From assembly GCF_033472595.1 (NCBI RefSeq), contig NZ_CP137642.1, positions 806,001 to 870,000 of the forward strand: a DNA stretch of 64,000 bases, given 5' to 3'. Within the stretch, counting starts at the first letter, position 1; every line of letters starts with the position of its first letter. The position numbers and the translations under genes are program-made. Positions 18,356-30,100 of this stretch are shown in pieces. The notes beneath the pieces are model-generated. The model searched no databases, had not been told where the DNA came from, and saw only the letters and a list, made by a program, of their open reading frames with translations. This DNA comes from Methanoculleus receptaculi. Its GTDB lineage: Archaea; Halobacteriota; Methanomicrobia; Methanomicrobiales; Methanoculleaceae.

Positions 18356-19036
18356 GTGAGAGCAATTGGGTATGGAGTAAGACTGAAGGTCTGGGGCGAT
18401 TACGCCTGCTTCACCCGCCCGGAGATGAAGACGGAACGGGTGAGCTATGATGTCATGACCCCGTCAGCTGCTCGTGGGATTCTCGAGGCAATCCACTGGA
18501 AGCCTGCCATCCGGTGGAAGATCGACAAAATTCATGTCCTCAACCCGATCAAGTTTGATAACATCCGCCGAAACGAGAGATCCGGCAAGATCCCCGCAGC
18601 CAAAGTTAAGACTGCGCTCCGCGGCGGGGATGTGAGACTTTTTCAGGATGCGTCAGATGACGCCGTCCAACGGGCGTCACTGGTGCTGCGCGATGTCTGC
18701 TACGGCATTGAAGCGCATTTTGAACTGACCGGCGAGGCAGGTCCTGAAGATAGCGTCGAGAAGCACTACAGCATTGCGCTCCGCAGGATGCGGAAAGGTC
18801 AATGCTTCTACCAGCCTTACTTTGGCTGCCGTGAGTTCCCCGTTAGATTCGAACTCGTTGAAGGGGAGATGCCAAAGTCGTACTACACCGGAGAGAACGG
18901 CGGAGAGAAAGATCTCGGGTTTATGCTGTACGATATCGATTTCTCCAACGGCATGAAGCCAATTTTTTACCGGGCGGTCATGGTGGACGGCATTATCGAC
19001 GTGGAGCGGTGCCTTGGGTATGGAGGCGTGTCATGA
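18356..19036 (+). CDS. cas5c: Cas5c (Cas5d), pre-crRNA nuclease of type I-C
   Basis: In type I-C, which has no Cas6, Cas5 cuts the repeat transcript and stays bound to the crRNA 5' handle. The 226-residue protein has VWGDYACFTRPEMKTER near the start, and then YDVMTPSAARGILEAIHW, both typical of Cas5d. The start is unclear. A GTG at 18356 overlaps the ribosome-binding site GGAGGTGA (18352-18359), while an in-frame ATT at 18365 would be well spaced after it. It ends in ATGA, shared with cas8c. Confidence 0.93.
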   Translation: MRAIGYGVRLKVWGDYACFTRPEMKTERVSYDVMTPSAARGILEAIHWKPAIRWKIDKIHVLNPIKFDNIRRNERSGKIPAAKVKTALRGGDVRLFQDASDDAVQRASLVLRDVCYGIEAHFELTGEAGPEDSVEKHYSIALRRMRKGQCFYQPYFGCREFPVRFELVEGEMPKSYYTGENGGEKDLGFMLYDIDFSNGMKPIFYRAVMVDGIIDVERCLGYGGVS

Positions 19037-20925
19037 TCATACAGTCCCTCTGCCGGTATTATGATATTCTGGCGGAGGATGAGGATGCAGGGATCTCCAG
19101 GCCGGGGTACAGCAAGGGGAATGTGTCGTTTGCGCTTGTCCTCAGCCCGGAGGGTGAGTTATCTTATATAGTCGATCTCAGGATTGATGACAACAAGAGA
19201 AAGCGGCCAAGGGCTATGGATGTCCCCCAGCAGGGGGTTCGCTCCGCGGGAATAGCACCCAACGTTCTCTGCGATAACGCGAAATACATCTTTGGTGTTG
19301 AGAAGCTCAAACGAAGTGAGTTCGAAAAGAAGTTCGTGAAGTCTTCCGGAAAGGGCGCGTCGTCTGATTACAGGATCCTTGCTGAGACGGAGAAAGAGGT
19401 GGTTCTGGTTAACCAGCGGTCACGCGATTCATTTGAAGCCTTCAAGAACCTTCATCACAGGCTGTTTGACTCTCTGGACGATCGGGGTATCAGGGCTCTC
19501 CTGACCTTTCTGGACACCTGGAACCCCGAGGAGTTCGCCCGGCACCCGAAGATTGTGGAATACATGGACGAACTCCTTGGTGGTGGGAATTGTGTCTTTG
19601 AGTGTGAGGAGGTATTTCTGCACACGAAACCAGCCGTGATGGAGATCTGGGAGAATCACCTCACCCAGGAGGGGGATGATGAGGTTTTTACTACCCAATG
19701 CCTTGTAACCGGCAAGACTGCTCCTGTTGCGCGAGTGCACAACAAAATCGCTGGAGTTGTTGGTGCGCATCAGGCAGGTGCGTCGCTCGTCACGTTCAAC
19801 GATGTCTCATTCTGCTCTTACGGAAAAGAGCAGAGTTTTAACGCTCCTATCAGTAAATCGGCGATGTTTAAATACACCACCGCTCTTAACCACCTGCTTG
19901 CACATCAGGACTACCGTATACGAATTGCCGACACAACTGTCGTTTTCTGGGCGGAGACGAGTGGAACAGCCTGTGAAGAGGTTGCCAATCTCCTCTTCGA
20001 TCCACCGGATGTCTTTGAGGGCGATACGGGAGGGCAGGATCAGGACACGGAGAGGGTTCAGGACTGGCAGAAGATCGAGTTGATCCGGGACATCCTCGAT
20101 AAGGTCAGGAATGGTCGGAAGATCAATCTTGATGATATCGGGGCTGACCCGGAGACGAATTTCTACATACTTGGTCTGGCACCCAACAATGCGAGACTTG
20201 CAGTGCGGTTCTGGCATGTGGACAGTTTTGGCAATTTCGTCACAAAAGCAGCGCGTCATCACCTTGATATGGAGATCGTTAGAGGGGGTCGCGATCCACG
20301 ATACGTGTCGCTGTACCGCCTTCTGCGGGAGACTGTAGCACAGAGTGCTGAGAATAAGACCCCCGCACCGCTTCTTGGAGGCCTTGTTATGAGGTCGATC
20401 CTGAACGGTACACCGTATCCTGTTCAGATGTATGGTGCGATTCTCAGCAGGGTGAAGGTTGAGCGGTCGATCAACTCTGTCAGGGCGGGCTTCATTAAGG
20501 CCTACCTGCTGCGGCTTTCGAGAGCCGGTTTGACGAATTTAAAGGAGGATTTGATTAGCGTGAGCCTTAAAAAAGATAATCAGAATGTGCCGTATCGCCT
20601 CGGGCGGCTGTTTGCCATACTCGAGAAGGCACAGACTGATGCAAACAAAGATGTAAAGAGCACGATCAGCAGCAAGTACTTCAGCAGTGCGTCGACGACG
20701 CCAGCTGTGGTCTTCCCGGTTCTGCTGAAACTTGCACAGCATCATATAGCCAAGTCTGACTGGGGGTTCAAGACCGCCAGGGATATTGAGGAAGTGTTGG
20801 ATGGCGTGGATGAGTTCCCCGCATATCTGAGTCTTGAGGAGCAGGGGATGTTTATGCTTGGTTATTACCATCAGAGGAAGGCGAGTTTCACCAAAAAAGA
20901 GGATGTTGTGAGCGAGGAGGCGTAA
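19033..20925 (+). CDS. cas8c: Cas8c (Csd1), large subunit of type I-C Cascade
   Basis: The large subunit recognises the PAM and holds the target DNA. The start is the ATG at 19033 (MIIQSLCRYYDIL), overlapping the cas5 stop, with TGGAGG just upstream. The opening with RPGYSKGNVSFALVLSPEG is characteristic of Csd1. It has 630 residues, slightly above the usual size. In type I-C an internal start in this gene often yields a small Cas11c subunit from the C-terminal third. Methionine codons exist there, but I cannot pick one. Confidence 0.94.
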   Translation: MIIQSLCRYYDILAEDEDAGISRPGYSKGNVSFALVLSPEGELSYIVDLRIDDNKRKRPRAMDVPQQGVRSAGIAPNVLCDNAKYIFGVEKLKRSEFEKKFVKSSGKGASSDYRILAETEKEVVLVNQRSRDSFEAFKNLHHRLFDSLDDRGIRALLTFLDTWNPEEFARHPKIVEYMDELLGGGNCVFECEEVFLHTKPAVMEIWENHLTQEGDDEVFTTQCLVTGKTAPVARVHNKIAGVVGAHQAGASLVTFNDVSFCSYGKEQSFNAPISKSAMFKYTTALNHLLAHQDYRIRIADTTVVFWAETSGTACEEVANLLFDPPDVFEGDTGGQDQDTERVQDWQKIELIRDILDKVRNGRKINLDDIGADPETNFYILGLAPNNARLAVRFWHVDSFGNFVTKAARHHLDMEIVRGGRDPRYVSLYRLLRETVAQSAENKTPAPLLGGLVMRSILNGTPYPVQMYGAILSRVKVERSINSVRAGFIKAYLLRLSRAGLTNLKEDLISVSLKKDNQNVPYRLGRLFAILEKAQTDANKDVKSTISSKYFSSASTTPAVVFPVLLKLAQHHIAKSDWGFKTARDIEEVLDGVDEFPAYLSLEEQGMFMLGYYHQRKASFTKKEDVVSEEA

Positions 20926-20927
20926 AT

Positions 20928-21779
20928 ATGAGCGAACCTATTAAAAATCGGTATGAGTTTGTACTGTTGTTCGATGTAGAGAACGGTAATCCGAACGGCG
21001 ACCCGGATATGGGGAATATGCCGCGGGTCGATCCCCAGACCGGACATGGCATCGTTACCGATGTCTGTCTCAAGAGGAAGGTTCGGGATTACGTTGAAAT
21101 GGTAAAGGGTGATGCACCGGGCTATATGATCTACGTCAAATCTGGTGTGGTTCTGAACGATCAGCACAAGAAGGCGTATGATTACCTTGGCATCGAACCA
21201 AGCAGCAAAAAGCCGAAGGATAGTAGACTGACGAAGTTTATGTGCGATAATTTCTTTGATATTCGGACGTTCGGGGCCGTGATGACCACAGACGTGAACT
21301 GTGGGCAGGTTCGTGGACCGGTGCAGTTGAACTTCGCCCGAAGCATTGATCCGATATTTCAGCAGGAGGTTACAATTACCCGGCAGGCGGTTGCGAACGA
21401 AAGGGATGCCGAGAAGGGGCAGACAATGGGGAAGAAACAGATTGTCCCATACGCCCTGTATCGTGCTGAGGGGTACATCTCCGCTCACCTGGCCCAGAAG
21501 ACGACGGGGTTCTCGGAGGACGATCTGAAACTTTTCTGGGAGAGCCTGGTCAACATGTTCGAACACGATCATTCGGCCTCAAGGGGAAAGTTGTCCGCCA
21601 GGAAACTTATCGTATTCAAGCACGATACCCCGCTTGGATGCTGTCAGTCCCATATCCTGTTTGATAAGGTCAAAGTGGAGAGAGTTTCCGGTGATCGACC
21701 TCCACGCTCCATTGGAGATTACAAGGTCGCCGTTGACAGAGATGTGCCTGCTGGCGTAGAGGTAATCGAGTTCTTATGA
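20928..21779 (+). CDS. cas7c: Cas7c (Csd2), backbone subunit of type I-C Cascade
   Basis: Cas7 subunits line up along the crRNA spacer. The 283-residue protein starts MSEPIKNRYEFVLLFDVENG and continues NPNGDPDMGNMPRVD, the classic Csd2 opening. It later has the TTDVNCGQVRGPVQ loop near residue 125. The gene starts two bases after cas8c and overlaps cas4 by four. Confidence 0.95.
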   Translation: MSEPIKNRYEFVLLFDVENGNPNGDPDMGNMPRVDPQTGHGIVTDVCLKRKVRDYVEMVKGDAPGYMIYVKSGVVLNDQHKKAYDYLGIEPSSKKPKDSRLTKFMCDNFFDIRTFGAVMTTDVNCGQVRGPVQLNFARSIDPIFQQEVTITRQAVANERDAEKGQTMGKKQIVPYALYRAEGYISAHLAQKTTGFSEDDLKLFWESLVNMFEHDHSASRGKLSARKLIVFKHDTPLGCCQSHILFDKVKVERVSGDRPPRSIGDYKVAVDRDVPAGVEVIEFL

Positions 21780-22462
21780 GGGAGATGCGATACACCGACG
21801 ACGAATTGCTGGCGCTGTCGGGTATTCAGCATTTCTGTTTTTGTCGCCGACAGTGGGCGCTTATTCACATCGAGCGCCAGTGGGAGGATAACCTGCGGAC
21901 CGTGGAAGGGGAGGCGGTACACAAGCGGGTGAACGATCCATTTTTCGCCGAGAGCCGTGGCGATGTGGTAATTTCACGTGCGTTCCCTCTGGTTTCATAC
22001 GTTCTTGGTCTGTACGGTGTGGCGGATGTGGTTGAGTACGTCCGTTCTGAGGATGGTATTGCTCTTTCTGGTCGCGAGGGACTCTGGGCGATAAGGCCGG
22101 TGGAGTACAAGCGGGGGAAACCGAAGATTGATGAGCGTGATGAGGTTCAACTCTGTGCACAGGCGATGTGTCTTGAGGAGATGTTTGAGATCTATATCGA
22201 CCGTGGTGAGTTTTACTATAATGAGATCCGGAAAAGAGTGCCTCTTTTGTTCTCTGCTGAATTGAGGGACAAGGTCTGCTCGTTATCAGAAGAGATGCAT
22301 GTTCTCTTCAAAGAGGGTGTCACGCCGCCTGCAGATCCCTCTCGTAAGTGTAATCTATGTTCTCTCCAGGATGTCTGCATGCCAAAAATAACCAGGAAGA
22401 ATCTTTCCGTTCGCAGATATGTGCGCAAACACATTAAAGAGGCCTGTGTGGAGGATGTTTGA
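21776..22462 (+). CDS. cas4: Cas4, spacer-processing nuclease
   Basis: Cas4 trims prespacers and selects those with a correct PAM. It has an N-terminal cysteine in QHFCFCRRQW, a RecB-type nuclease core (EGEAVHKRV, then GVADVVEY and PVEYKRGK) and three C-terminal cysteines (CNLCSLQDVC) that close a 4Fe-4S cluster. It has 228 residues. Its start shares ATGA with cas7c; an ATG three codons later is also possible. It sits directly before cas1 and cas2, as is normal for type I-C. Confidence 0.95.
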   Translation: MREMRYTDDELLALSGIQHFCFCRRQWALIHIERQWEDNLRTVEGEAVHKRVNDPFFAESRGDVVISRAFPLVSYVLGLYGVADVVEYVRSEDGIALSGREGLWAIRPVEYKRGKPKIDERDEVQLCAQAMCLEEMFEIYIDRGEFYYNEIRKRVPLLFSAELRDKVCSLSEEMHVLFKEGVTPPADPSRKCNLCSLQDVCMPKITRKNLSVRRYVRKHIKEACVEDV

Positions 22463-22528
22463 CTGTTTAAGACGTCTCAGGGGCTGCGCTACCTGGAAAG
22501 GAACTCTGTATCCAGGAATGGTCTTTAA

Positions 22529-23560
22529 ATGAGGAAGTTGCTGAATACCCTTTACGTGACAACACCGGATGCTTACCTGGCCCGCGATGGGGAGAACTTG
22601 GTGGTAAGGGTTGGTAACGAGGAGAAATTCCGTATTCCGATCCACAACCTCGAGGGGGTCGTGTGTTTCGGCTACATGGGTGCGAGCCCTCATCTGATGA
22701 GGCTTTGTTCTGAAAATAATGTGGGCCTATCCTTTTTAACGCCGTCCGGGAAGTTTCTGGCCCGGGTTAGCGGGCGCGTCCGCGGCAACGTTCTGTTGCG
22801 GCGGACACAGTACCGGAAGGCGGACAATCGTCTGGAGTCGCTGGAGATATCAAAGTCTTTTATTATAGGCAAGATCGTAAACTGTAGAACTATCCTCGGA
22901 AGGGGTATCCGCGATCACAGTGCTGTAATCGATTGCGATCGGGTCAGGGGGGTGGATGCCCTGTTGATCGAGAACCTCCTGAAGATCGAGGATTGCGATT
23001 CTGCGGATACGCTGCGTGGGATTGAAGGGAATTGCGCAAAATTCTATTTCGTTGCACTTGATGATCTGATCCTCAGGCAGAAGGACGTTTTTTACATGCA
23101 TGAACGGAATCGGAGGCCGCCACTGGATAATATGAACACACTCCTCTCTTTTTTGTACACGCTTCTTGCTCACGATGTTGAGTCCGCACTGGAGACGGTC
23201 GGGCTTGATCCATATGTTGGATTTTTTCACACCGATCGTCCCGGGCGGCCCGGGCTGGCGCTGGATATGATGGAGGAACTGAGGCCGTATATGGCAGATC
23301 GTCTTGCGCTGAATCTTGTAAATTTAAATCAGGTCAACGGGGACGATTTTTATAAAAAAGAGAATGGAGGGGTTATTATGAAAGATGACGGACGGAAAAC
23401 GGTGATAGCCGCATGGCAGAAGAGGAAGCAGGATATGATCACGCATCCTTACCTGAACGAGAAGATCCCTATAGGTCTGCTCCCTTATGTGCAGGCAATG
23501 CTGATGGCCCGTTTTCTCCGGGGTGATATTGATGGTTATCCGCCGTTCTTTATGAATTGA
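22529..23560 (+). CDS. cas1: Cas1 integrase, type I-C
   Basis: An intact 343-residue Cas1. The catalytic residues are visible: Glu in GIEGNCAKFYF near residue 168, His in GFFHTDRPGRPG near 233, and the acidic pair in DMMEELRP near 247. With the cas2 that follows it makes the adaptation complex for the large array 3. Because the type III cas1 is frameshifted, this is the only clearly intact Cas1 in the window. It is separated from cas4 by a 66-base gap without a gene. Confidence 0.96.
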   Translation: MRKLLNTLYVTTPDAYLARDGENLVVRVGNEEKFRIPIHNLEGVVCFGYMGASPHLMRLCSENNVGLSFLTPSGKFLARVSGRVRGNVLLRRTQYRKADNRLESLEISKSFIIGKIVNCRTILGRGIRDHSAVIDCDRVRGVDALLIENLLKIEDCDSADTLRGIEGNCAKFYFVALDDLILRQKDVFYMHERNRRPPLDNMNTLLSFLYTLLAHDVESALETVGLDPYVGFFHTDRPGRPGLALDMMEELRPYMADRLALNLVNLNQVNGDDFYKKENGGVIMKDDGRKTVIAAWQKRKQDMITHPYLNEKIPIGLLPYVQAMLMARFLRGDIDGYPPFFMN

Positions 23561-23569
23561 GGTGCCTGT

Positions 23570-23860
23570 ATGATGGTTCTGGTAACTTATGATGTCAACA
23601 CAGAGACTCCAGAGGGAAAGAAACGGCTACGCAAGGTGGCGGCAGAATGTGTGAATTATGGGCAGCGTGTGCAGAACTCTGTGTTTGAGTGTCTCGTTGA
23701 CCCCGCACAGTTTGCCAGGCTTAAGTGTTCTCTCTGTGAATTGATTGATATGGAGAAGGATAGTCTCCGGTTTTACTACCTGGGGAAGAACTGGAAAAAC
23801 CGGGTGGAGCACTTCGGTGCGAAGGAGGGATACGATCCGGAAGGCTTATTGATTACATGA
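23570..23860 (+). CDS. cas2: Cas2, type I-C
   Basis: A 96-residue protein opening MVLVTYDVNTETPEGKKRLR, the standard type I Cas2 start with the conserved Asp. It has QRVQNSVFEC in the middle, also typical. It is the last cas gene before array 3 and starts nine bases after cas1. A double ATG leaves the first residue uncertain by one. Confidence 0.95.
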   Translation: MMVLVTYDVNTETPEGKKRLRKVAAECVNYGQRVQNSVFECLVDPAQFARLKCSLCELIDMEKDSLRFYYLGKNWKNRVEHFGAKEGYDPEGLLIT

Positions 23861-24155
23861 GTTTGCGAACCTCTGGTGAACAGCGGATCCCCCGGGAGGT
23901 TCGCGGGATTTTCCTTCATGTCCTATATTACCTTTATGGGGGTGGTCACTTCCCTGTCGGAGGTGAGTTCTTGATCTTGATTGATGAAGCACTGTCAAGT
24001 AATATCTCGATATAAATATTTTCAATAAGGGATATATTTTGATCTATCCGATTTTAGCGGGAACAACATTTATCACCCTCTAGATTCATTATCAAATGAT
24101 CTAGCGTCAGACCATATTCCATGAAATGGTTGAACGTTGATCTGGGTTGTTTGCA
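23861..24155 (+). promoter_or_regulatory. Leader of CRISPR array 3
   Basis: This gene-free, A/T-rich stretch lies between cas2 and the first repeat. A TATA box (TATAAATA) is at 24011-24018, with a second A/T block at 24031-24040. Transcription would run rightward through the array. No similarity to the leader of arrays 1 and 2 is visible. Confidence 0.75.
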
Positions 24156-27100
24156 GTCGCACCCTTCACGGGTGCGTGGATTGAAATTTCTTGCGCCGGT
24201 TGTATATCGTCACAACCACGAGTCGCACCCTTCACGGGTGCGTGGATTGAAATATTATGGTCAAGGCCCGGGACAAGCCGGCGATCGAGTCGCACCCTTC
24301 ACGGGTGCGTGGATTGAAATGATGGGTTCGGGCGGGGGCATCTTCGAGCCCGGCGGTCGCACCCTTCACGGGTGCGTGGATTGAAATGTGTTTTGATGAA
24401 TATATGAAAATGTATCGTGGAGGTCGCACCCTTCACGGGTGCGTGGATTGAAATTGCGGTAGGGATGGCTACCTCGCGATCGCCCACCGCGTCGCACCCT
24501 TCACGGGTGCGTGGATTGAAATAGTCGATCGCGATACCACGGGAGTGGGTGCCGCACGTCGCACCCTTCACGGGTGCGTGGATTGAAATTGGTCCCCGGC
24601 CCGCATCGGCGCGGTGATCGGGGCGTCGCACCCTTCACGGGTGCGTGGATTGAAATTCAAACCACTTTCTGGTCCCCGGCCCGCATCGGGTCGCACCCTT
24701 CACGGGTGCGTGGATTGAAATACCGGGCCGCTGCGCTGGTGCGGGTCTGCCGGGATGTCGCACCCTTCACGGGTGCGTGGATTGAAATTCGGTGGTGCGG
24801 ATGCGGCGGACGGAGCTCTTCGGTCGCACCCTTCACGGGTGCGTGGATTGAAATCCGATCATCAGGAGCCGGGACTGGTCTGACGTGAGCGTCGCACCCT
24901 TCACGGGTGCGTGGATTGAAATCGCCCCGCAGGCGAGGCGCGGCTCGACCTCTACAGTCGCACCCTTCACGGGTGCGTGGATTGAAATCCATTCACCCCC
25001 CACCTCAATACAGCGGGGTTCGAGTCGCACCCTTCACGGGTGCGTGGATTGAAATAACGAGACGGTCGATCTCCTCACGACCATCCGCGAGTCGCACCCT
25101 TCACGGGTGCGTGGATTGAAATCTCAAGGACTTGGCGTGTGCCCGGCTCCGGGCTGGTCGCACCCTTCACGGGTGCGTGGATTGAAATTCCAGGGCGAGG
25201 AAGAGGTTCGGCGGGTGCCGATGTCGCACCCTTCACGGGTGCGTGGATTGAAATCTCTTCAGTTGGTGGGGCTGTGTAGACCGTGCCCCGTCGCACCCTT
25301 CACGGGTGCGTGGATTGAAATTCCCATTTGTCGAGTAATTTCCATGTAAGATCTGCGTCGCACCCTTCACGGGTGCGTGGATTGAAATCATCAGGTGTTG
25401 CCACCCAGACCACCCACGACGAGTCGCACCCTTCACGGGTGCGTGGATTGAAATACCTGGCGTATCGGCCGCAACACCTTTGATCCTGGTCGCACCCTTC
25501 ACGGGTGCGTGGATTGAAATATCGTGGATGTCCCATGAGGTGCCGATGAATAGGTGTCGCACCCTTCACGGGTGCGTGGATTGAAATGCAGAGAGATACG
25601 ATGTCAACCACCGGTGAGGTGGGTCGCACCCTTCACGGGTGCGTGGATTGAAATAAGACATCTCACATCTGATTGGGAAACGAGTTTATGTCGCACCCTT
25701 CACGGGTGCGTGGATTGAAATATGTGCGCCCATGCCCAGAGATCAAACCACTCTTGTCGCACCCTTCACGGGTGCGTGGATTGAAATAGAAGCAATTGCT
25801 GCACCACCAATTGCAGTCCCAAGTCGCACCCTTCACGGGTGCGTGGATTGAAATAGGCAGGTACTCCAAGTACTCTATATGGGCTTCCAAGTCGCACCCT
25901 TCACGGGTGCGTGGATTGAAATGGCGAGGTGGAGGTGCCATATCCAATTATCGGCGCGTCGCACCCTTCACGGGTGCGTGGATTGAAATGAGATGCCGAA
26001 CTCCAAAATCGAAAACTTGCCGATGGTCGCACCCTTCACGGGTGCGTGGATTGAAATTCACAGGTGCGAAACTCACAATTAATCGCGAATGTCGCACCCT
26101 TCACGGGTGCGTGGATTGAAATCGGAGGGGAGGCGAGGATCGGCTCGGTCTTATCGAGTCGCACCCTTCACGGGTGCGTGGATTGAAATCGATAGGGATG
26201 ATTACCATGTGGTCTGGCTCGGTCGGTCGCACCCTTCACGGGTGCGTGGATTGAAATAAATTTAGACGATTTTAGAAAAAGAATTGTAAAGGTCGCACCC
26301 TTCACGGGTGCGTGGATTGAAATCATGAGTAGTATATCAGTAGTGAGTAGTATTATCCGGTCGCACCCTTCACGGGTGCGTGGATTGAAATAATCGATAT
26401 GGTGATTTGATTAATGAATTGCATTGTCGCACCCTTCACGGGTGCGTGGATTGAAATAGACGGCGCATCTTTTTAAGGCAGCCGCGTTAACGGTCGCACC
26501 CTTCACGGGTGCGTGGATTGAAATGTGAAACACACGCTGCGGTGCCAGCATTATATAGTCGCACCCTTCACGGGTGCGTGGATTGAAATTAGTCAAAAAC
26601 GGGAAGGAAGTTGTCAGGGTCGTGTCGCACCCTTCACGGGTGCGTGGATTGAAATCGGCTCTGATGTCATCCCTAACCATTTTGTTGTGTCGCACCCTTC
26701 ACGGGTGCGTGGATTGAAATATGTGGTCGGATAGCGAACTAAAAGCCCGAAACAAGGTCGCACCCTTCACGGGTGCGTGGATTGAAATTGATGATGGGGT
26801 ATCCGGCATCTGATAATTCCGGGCGGGTCGCACCCTTCACGGGTGCGTGGATTGAAATCCGGAACCATCACGATTGAGAATCCAGTACCGGAAGTCGCAC
26901 CCTTCACGGGTGCGTGGATTGAAATCCCCAAGGATGGATTATATCAGCCTCATGAAGATGTCGCACCCTTCACGGGTGCGTGGATTGAAATCACAGATCC
27001 GCGCGTACCGACCGCCGTACGCACTGTCGCACCCTTCACGGGTGCGTGGATTGAAATACCGCCTCCGCCCGACGAGATAGGCAATGCCTGCGTCGCACCC

Positions 27101-30100
27101 TTCACGGGTGCGTGGATTGAAATTCCAGATCTGTGGTTGTATTCAAGCACATCAAACCGTCGCACCCTTCACGGGTGCGTGGATTGAAATCCAGATACGC
27201 ACGTTATTAGCGTCGGTTGTTATGGTCGCACCCTTCACGGGTGCGTGGATTGAAATTACCACCTGCTCACCGCCTGGAATAGTACTCTCCGTCGCACCCT
27301 TCACGGGTGCGTGGATTGAAATCTGTAACCGTACTCAGTAGGTACGCACTCATTTTGTCGCACCCTTCACGGGTGCGTGGATTGAAATTCTATACAATAC
27401 TCTCTATGAAAGTGTCTCAAAAAGTCGCACCCTTCACGGGTGCGTGGATTGAAATCTATTGCACCTGCGACCTTGCCTGCTTTCAGTGCGTCGCACCCTT
27501 CACGGGTGCGTGGATTGAAATTCTTGCACTCTGCAATGATGGATCGGTTGTGGCGTCGCACCCTTCACGGGTGCGTGGATTGAAATGGGAGTGAGATCAC
27601 CGGAGGTTTAGGAAGGGAGATGTCGCACCCTTCACGGGTGCGTGGATTGAAATTTCTTGCGCCGGTTGTATATTGTCACAACCACGATAGTCGCACCCTT
27701 CACGGGTGCGTGGATTGAAATAAAACCGTTCCTGAATGATGCTCTTTGGCACTATCGTCGCACCCTTCACGGGTGCGTGGATTGAAATCGGAAGGCAGGC
27801 CGATCCACAAAGACCCCCCCGTCGCACCCTTCACGGGTGCGTGGATTGAAATTGGGAGCGTCCTGATCATCGACCCTGTGACTGAGACGTCGCACCCTTC
27901 ACGGGTGCGTGGATTGAAATTGAGGTGAAAAAATGCGATATACTGGAACAATCACGTCGCACCCTTCACGGGTGCGTGGATTGAAATAGCATCGCCACAC
28001 CAGGGAGGACCGTCGATCCTAGTCGCACCCTTCACGGGTGCGTGGATTGAAATGCTCCTACTGCGATCGCACTCTGGCATAGACGGGTCGCACCCTTCAC
28101 GGGTGCGTGGATTGAAATCTCACGATCGCACTCCCCATGATCATCGGGACGTTCGGTCGCACCCTTCACGGGTGCGTGGATTGAAATTACTCTTTCTCTC
28201 CACCAAAAACCGCTGTGCTTGAAGTCGCACCCTTCACGGGTGCGTGGATTGAAATCTAAAATCTCCCTGCCCAAAATCTCCTTACCTAAAGTCGCACCCT
28301 TCACGGGTGCGTGGATTGAAATTGTAATGCCATATAAAATAACTTAAACGTCATAGTCGCACCCTTCACGGGTGCGTGGATTGAAATCGGGAACGTTGCT
28401 GGGGGCGGTGCACAGTTTGCAGGTCGCACCCTTCACGGGTGCGTGGATTGAAATAATTTTTGGTGTATAATTAAGAGAGAGAACATATGTCGCACCCTTC
28501 ACGGGTGCGTGGATTGAAATCGTCATTATTGTCTACAAAATATTTTGCAGTTCGGTCGCACCCTTCACGGGTGCGTGGATTGAAATCAAGACTTGATGAT
28601 ATTTGAGCTCTCTGAGTAGTAGTCGCACCCTTCACGGGTGCGTGGATTGAAATTTTCATATGGTTTAGCATACCAACTTTGTATAAGTCGCACCCTTCAC
28701 GGGTGCGTGGATTGAAATTTGCATGAGTCGAGAAGGTGAACCAATCTCAAAGAAGTCGCACCCTTCACGGGTGCGTGGATTGAAATAGTGGAGGGTTGTA
28801 ATGGTTAAAACCGTCCTCACGTCGCACCCTTCACGGGTGCGTGGATTGAAATAATTCCAACCCGTCAACGTTCGACTCTCTCTGCGTCGCACCCTTCACG
28901 GGTGCGTGGATTGAAATCACGAGGTGCACATCCTTGTGATCGTCGACGAGGGTCGCACCCTTCACGGGTGCGTGGATTGAAATATTTCGTCTTTTGATTC
29001 GATGAGAACCTGGCCGCGTCGCACCCTTCACGGGTGCGTGGATTGAAATTCGTCTACCACTACCGAGTTTTTAACCAGCCCAAACGTCGCACCCTTCACG
29101 GGTGCGTGGATTGAAATCCGACCTCCTGCTTGGTGAGTAGTGGCACCTGGGTCGCACCCTTCACGGGTGCGTGGATTGAAATCTTGGCTTCAAGTATGTA
29201 TCAAAGCACACGGTGCATGTCGCACCCTTCACGGGTGCGTGGATTGAAATGCCGTGACCCGAGAGATCTCCACCGTACGGGGGTAGTGTCGCACCCTTCA
29301 CGGGTGCGTGGATTGAAATTCGTGACCAGATCGTGTGGGCAGAGGAAAACCCACAGTCGCACCCTTCACGGGTGCGTGGATTGAAATAAATTGTGACCGG
29401 CCGGCCACGCGGTGCATCTCTGGTCGCACCCTTCACGGGTGCGTGGATTGAAATGGACCTCGTGGATGCACCTTACAGGCACGTGCAGGGTCGCACCCTT
29501 CACGGGTGCGTGGATTGAAATCAAGTGTTACATGATATAATAGGTGTATGCACATGTCGCACCCTTCACGGGTGCGTGGATTGAAATACCACAGAGAGCC
29601 GCCGTCCCCCGTTTCACGTTGAAGTCGCACCCTTCACGGGTGCGTGGATTGAAATCGCGAATATTGGATGTCGGAAATTGCAGGCAAACGTCGCACCCTT
29701 CACGGGTGCGTGGATTGAAATGTCTTGTGGGGGAAGGGCGAGCCGATAGTTCCGAGTCGCACCCTTCACGGGTGCGTGGATTGAAATCAGAGGAACACGC
29801 CGAGGCGGCCTTTTGGTGCGGCGTCGCACCCTTCACGGGTGCGTGGATTGAAATCGGGGATACGTCGGGACTGGACACCCCAGGAGGATGTCGCACCCTT
29901 CACGGGTGCGTGGATTGAAATCGGTGGCTCATCATCTCCAGACAACCTTCGGGATGTCGCACCCTTCACGGGTGCGTGGATTGAAATCTGGTGAGACCGC
30001 CGCCGTGACGCAGGCACAACGTCGCACCCTTCACGGGTGCGTGGATTGAAATTTCTAACGGCCGCCACCCTTTGGGCCGCCGCGGAAAGTCGCACCCTTC

